Positions 59,976 through 64,000 of a stretch of DNA of 64,000 nucleotides are shown piece after piece. The stretch's first letter is position 1. Each line of letters opens with the position of its first letter. The notes under the pieces were generated by a model. That model saw nothing but the letters and a program-made list of their open reading frames with translations, did no database searches and was not told where the DNA came from. The DNA comes from Alnus glutinosa (Eukaryota; Streptophyta; Magnoliopsida; Fagales; Betulaceae). Where the stretch lies: positions 20,375,628 through 20,439,627 of the forward strand of contig NC_084897.1 of NCBI RefSeq assembly GCF_958979055.1. The letters are read 5' to 3'. The position numbers were made by a program, and so were the translations under genes.

Positions 59976-60364
59976 GAGTAATTCTAATTTCTACATGTCA
60001 TATAAATGTCAATCAAGTGTCTATTAAATAATGAGGTGACTTTTAAAATCACCATTGGACATGTAATTGATCAAATGATAAATTTGATAAAATGGTGATT
60101 TTAAAAGCCACCTCATTATTTGATGGACATTTATATGACATGTAGAATTACTCTAAAATTTCAGTTCACTGTGCCATAAAAACTCCAAATTTTAAAGAAC
60201 ATTACTTAATGAGTAATTCTATATGTGATATAAATATCCATCAAATAATGTGGTGACTTTTAAAATCACCATTGAGCGTGTGATTTATCGAATGGTGATT
60301 TTAAAAGCCACCTCATTATTTGATAGACACTTGATTGACATTTATATCACAAGTAAAATTACTC
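59976..60364. mobile_element. Two copies of one palindromic MITE side by side
   Basis: Copy 1 (59976-60153) and copy 2 (60211-60364) both begin gagtaattct and end with agaattactc or a close variant, and both carry gtgacttttaaaatcaccatt with its inverse. They are separated by 57 bp. Both are non-coding. Confidence 0.75.
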
Positions 60365-60430
60365 TTACTTAATGCATTGTCTTTTCAAATAAAAAGTTAT
60401 CATTTTTTTTTTTTTTTTTTTTTTTTTTAT

Positions 60431-61138
60431 AGTTAAATACTTTTGACCCCTTGATGTAGCATTTTTTTTTTTAAAAAAAATTATGTAGGTTTCAATTTGT
60501 ATAATAGATAATACTTCGCTTATGACTAAAAGTTGAGATGGCGGAAGTTCACGTCAATACTTCTAAAAAAAGACACTTGCCCCTATGCTTCATTTAAAAA
60601 AAAGAAAAAGAAAAATCATTTTTGGTGAAAAAAGGGTGGCTCCTATGAGAAAAATGAGGTGGCCAGCTACCCCCATGGCATATGGTGGTGGTTTGGCCAC
60701 CCCCACAAGGCCAAAAAAAAAAAGCATTCTTAGGGTTTTGGCCATTGGGGGTTGTTTCGACTAAACGGGAGTGGCTCAAGGCCTTTGCGAGTGGCTTCGG
60801 CCACCCCTAGACCAACCATGGGGTGGCTCAAGCCGCTCAATTATCTTCATTTTTTTTTTCAAAAAATTATTTATTTATTTATTTATGTTTTTAAATTTTT
60901 ACTTTTCTAGTTTTTTAATTTTTAATGACACGTAGGGACGTGTGTTTGTTTTTAGGGGTATTAGCGTAAACTTTAATCAATTTTTGGACAGAAGTTTGAC
61001 TAAGGCACCATATTCATTTTTAGCCATAAGCGAAGTACTATTTATGATACAAAATAAAAATAAAAAAGTGGGAAAAAAGAAAAAAAAAAAAGAAAGAAAG
61101 AAGTTGATAAACTGCATAGGTCAAAAAAGTATTTAACC
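60431..61138. mobile_element. Foldback MITE with GGTGGCC loop
   Basis: Left agttaaatacttttgacccc is mirrored by right ggtcaaaaaagtatttaacc. Inner arms (atgataca, cgcttatg, agcgaagtact) also mirror, and match the arms of the element at 6393-7087. The loop at 60640-60835 is made of GGTGGCC-type units. Flanks are T-rich, which hides any target duplication. Confidence 0.7.
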
Positions 61139-64000
61139 ATTTTTTTTTTAAAAAATAGTCTTCTTGATTAAAAATCAAATAAAACAAACAGGAAAAAAAA
61201 AATGACTTTCCAAAGAAACTAAAAGACAAGTGAAAAATTTGTTAAGATTGTATTAATTAACTTTTTGAGATGTTTTGTGTCATTTTGTTACAATTTTTTT
61301 GTTAATTTATTTTTTAAATTTATCATTAAATCTGTGAAATATGATCTGGAAAAAAAATAAAAAATAGAAAATCTCTCAGCCTTTTACGGCAGATAAGATA
61401 TTGAAACCTTGGAAAAGGAAGTAATTGACTAGATGGAGACACCGAGATAGTAGTTGAATTTTCCCTGGCCTCGTGATTGGCACGGGCCTCCTCGAAAGTT
61501 CACTGGAAAACTAACGTCTATGAATCTGACGCAATCTGCGGCGAGAAGCCCAAGCACGGAGATGAAAAAGTTAAAAAGGTTGAAGAAGTTAGGTAGCAGA
61601 TTGGCCTGAGGCTATGAAGTCACGTGCTCACTTGCTTTCTTCCTGTTTCTCAACTTCTCTAACTAATAAGAAAATACATATTTTTGTTGGTATTTCACTT
61701 GAGTGCTGAGCGGACGCAAGTTTGACGTGTGAATTTGAAATAGGTTTAGAGTTGAAAAGTATGATTTATTTAATTAAATTAAGATTGACCAATAAAATTT
61801 TATGAGTAATGATTCAATGCCATTCAAAGATACAATTTTTTACCATCTTACCTATGTGGAAAGGTGGTCCCCCACTATTTTTTGAGTTTTTTTATTTTTT
61901 AAAAATAAATTAAGGTGGGGGACCACCTTGCCACATAGGCAAGGTGGTGAAAAGTTGTATATTTAAGTGGTAGTGAATCATTACTCAAATTTTATACCGA
62001 TGCTTTGAAACGACATGATCCGATCCTGACATTATCACTAACAATTTTGTTTTATGATTTGCTAACCCGAAACAAAATTAGAAAGTCAAAGTTGAGGTGC
62101 TTAACACGTTTAATTAAACGGGTTGAGTTAGAGTTAACCTATATAATTTTATATTTATGATTCAATATAACCCCAATCCGACATGTAAACATGAATTGTC
62201 ACCCGGCCCTAAAAGCATCTCCAACGATGTTATGTAAATTTTTTTTTTCGATTGTCATATTTTTTGTCATACTTTTCAAAAGATCATATTTGTTTTTTCT
62301 AGTGGTCATATTTTCTCAACGCTCGTATTTTTTTCCTAATGATTATATTTTTTTCAACGGTCATATTTTGCCAACGGTTTTTATTTTTCCGACGTGCGTA
62401 TTTTTCAATGGTAATGTGTTTCCTATGGTCATGAAAGAAACAATAAAATAAAGGAAGAATGAATAAAATATTTGAGCTTTTTGCTACGGTGATTGCCCCG
62501 CTATTGCTAATTACTGTAGCAAAAAAAGTGTTTTACATATGCCCGAGAAAAACTTATGGAAGTGATTTTTAACCTTAAATTAATTATGAGTAATGCTATT
62601 TGGTAGATTGTTATATAATTAAAATAATGTGATAGTAAAAACAAGTCCTTTGGATCAAAATGACTTGTAAAAGAAAAAATTAATAGCTGATATTCACTTA
62701 CACGTCATTCCAATCGTATAATAATTATATAATAGTCTATTAAATAGCATTTTTTTATTAACTAATATTATACGGATGCTCTATAAATATACCCTGGAAT
62801 ATTTTAAGGAAAAAAAAATGCAAAATCAAATCACGGGTTTATCAGATTTGCCTTTAGCTTCACGTAGTATCAAAATAAATTTAACAATCCACAAGGCATG
62901 TGGTATGCCAAAAAATAATTTATTTCTTACAGTCAAAATTATATTTACTCAATTAATAAATTCTGATGATATGACACATCAGTTAATAAAATTATAGTGT
63001 GTCATATTTAAGTCAGTGTGACACTAATGAAATATGTTAAGTCAGTGAATAAAATTTAACTATAGAAAGTAAATTGTTTTAATACCACGTGAAGTTAATT
63101 GCAAAGCAGGTAAACTACTTTTATATTTTTTTCCTAATTTTAAGTGTTAGACTTAGCTAAACCTTAGAAGCTAGCAAAACTTGCATACACGTGCTATACT
63201 GAAAATATTCGGTATTTTGATATAAATAAGTTCATAGCTGGTACATATAAACGTGCTTGGTACAAAAAATGCACCAAATTGGGATCTAGGGATAACATAA
63301 TTTAGCTGTCCACGTTTTGGCACTTCAAGATCTTATAGCAGATCTTGAAACTTGGAGGAGGATCTTCTCCACCAGAACGGTCTACTTGTGCCAGCCAGCC
63401 ATGTGATCATGTAATCCAAGATCATACACGTATATGCAAGCTCATCCGCACATGCGTGTAAATGTTGGTTTTAAGGAAATAAAAAAGAAAAAGAAAAAAC
63501 AGAGAATGTCTCTTTTTCTTTGTTTGGATGTTCATCAAGTAATGTTCACTGAGATATTGCATATATCATGTATGAAGTTATGCATGATATAGTACAATGG
63601 TCCTGAATAAATCAACACAGGCTATCAATCCTTCTTATTTAATGCTAAATCTTCCCTGCTTTGGTTATTTTAATCCTTTTTTTTTGGGGGGGGGGGGGGG
63701 GGATTTTTTAGTGTATAGTAAATCATTTCCATTAAATCGACAAAAAAAAAAAGAGGGGGAAAAACCAAGAAATTCAATTTATGCTCCAATCATTAGCAAA
63801 GCAGAAAATATGCTACTATAGGCCTACGATTCTAATCTGATTGACTAAATGCACTTATCGTACATTAATCGGAAGCTTTCAGCCCATTTGCAGCTCTGGC
63901 TGAAAGCGAAAAAGGCCCATTTTAAGCCATTGATTAGGAGAACCTGTTCTATCACAGGAAGGATAAGCCCATGGAAATCGTATAATGTTTTAGATAAATA
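61139..64000. other. Intergenic DNA with small MITEs
   Basis: A palindromic MITE lies at 61803-61987 (tgagtaatgattca mirrored, with gtgggggaccacctt core). A second lies at 62586-62752 (gctatttggtagattgttat mirrored by a right arm ending agtctattaaatagca), of the same type as 1572-1690. A G-run of about 18 sits at about 63685-63702. Bases 61370-61700 are less AT-rich with a G-box-like cacgtg at about 61620 but no supported ORF. Nothing else is recognised up to the window end. Confidence 0.5.

Noticed and set aside
61616..61626. G-box-like cacgtg as evidence for a gene promoter
   Set aside because: A single short motif with no ORF or homology nearby is not enough.

Overview
This window is nuclear DNA from a dicot plant, probably a woody species. 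The genes are split by many AT-rich introns, the proteins are typically plant, and the space between and inside genes is filled with plant transposons: LINEs, a tRNA-derived SINE, copia-type LTR elements, hAT, Mutator-like and Harbinger-like elements and many foldback MITEs. Some repeat types recall Fagales genomes, but that is an impression and not proof.

Four spliced genes and one single-exon ORF are supported. (1) A + strand DUF1068 gene (3059-6013, 3 exons). (2) A - strand glutathione synthetase gene, GSH2 (14890-7490, 12 exons, all re-derived here), with a transit-peptide start, an internal start and a U12-type AT-AC intron. (3) A - strand 171-codon ORF of unknown function (35687-35172). 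(4) A - strand Tim44-related mitochondrial gene (45080-37248, 11 exons). (5) A - strand class-I vacuolar NHX Na+(K+)/H+ exchanger gene (54785-47243, 14 exons) with one GC-AG intron. From memory of Arabidopsis chromosome 5, GSH2, a Tim44-related gene and NHX1 all lie within a short interval there, so this looks like a conserved gene block stretched by transposons.

The most striking region is a nested transposon pile between GSH2 and the 171-codon ORF. An old + strand LINE (about 16.65-34.04 kb) is split by a 2.56-kb palindromic Mutator-like element whose outer ends lie at 16767 and 31795, with an 11-bp target duplication. That element was later opened by a 7.4-kb Gag-only copia-type retrotransposon (17464-24830, TSD TATTT) and a 5.1-kb hAT element (25270-30354, TSD ATCAACAT). 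The copia copy holds a solo LTR (TSD CCTGG), and the hAT copy holds a MITE. Each boundary is backed by a target duplication visible in the sequence.

The rest is intergenic DNA: 1-3 kb (LTR and LINE scraps), 34-37 kb, 45-47 kb and 55-64 kb (MITEs, foldback elements and simple repeats). A GC-rich GGGTGGCC-type module recurs in the loops of several otherwise different foldback elements. No rRNA or tRNA gene and no CRISPR array was seen.
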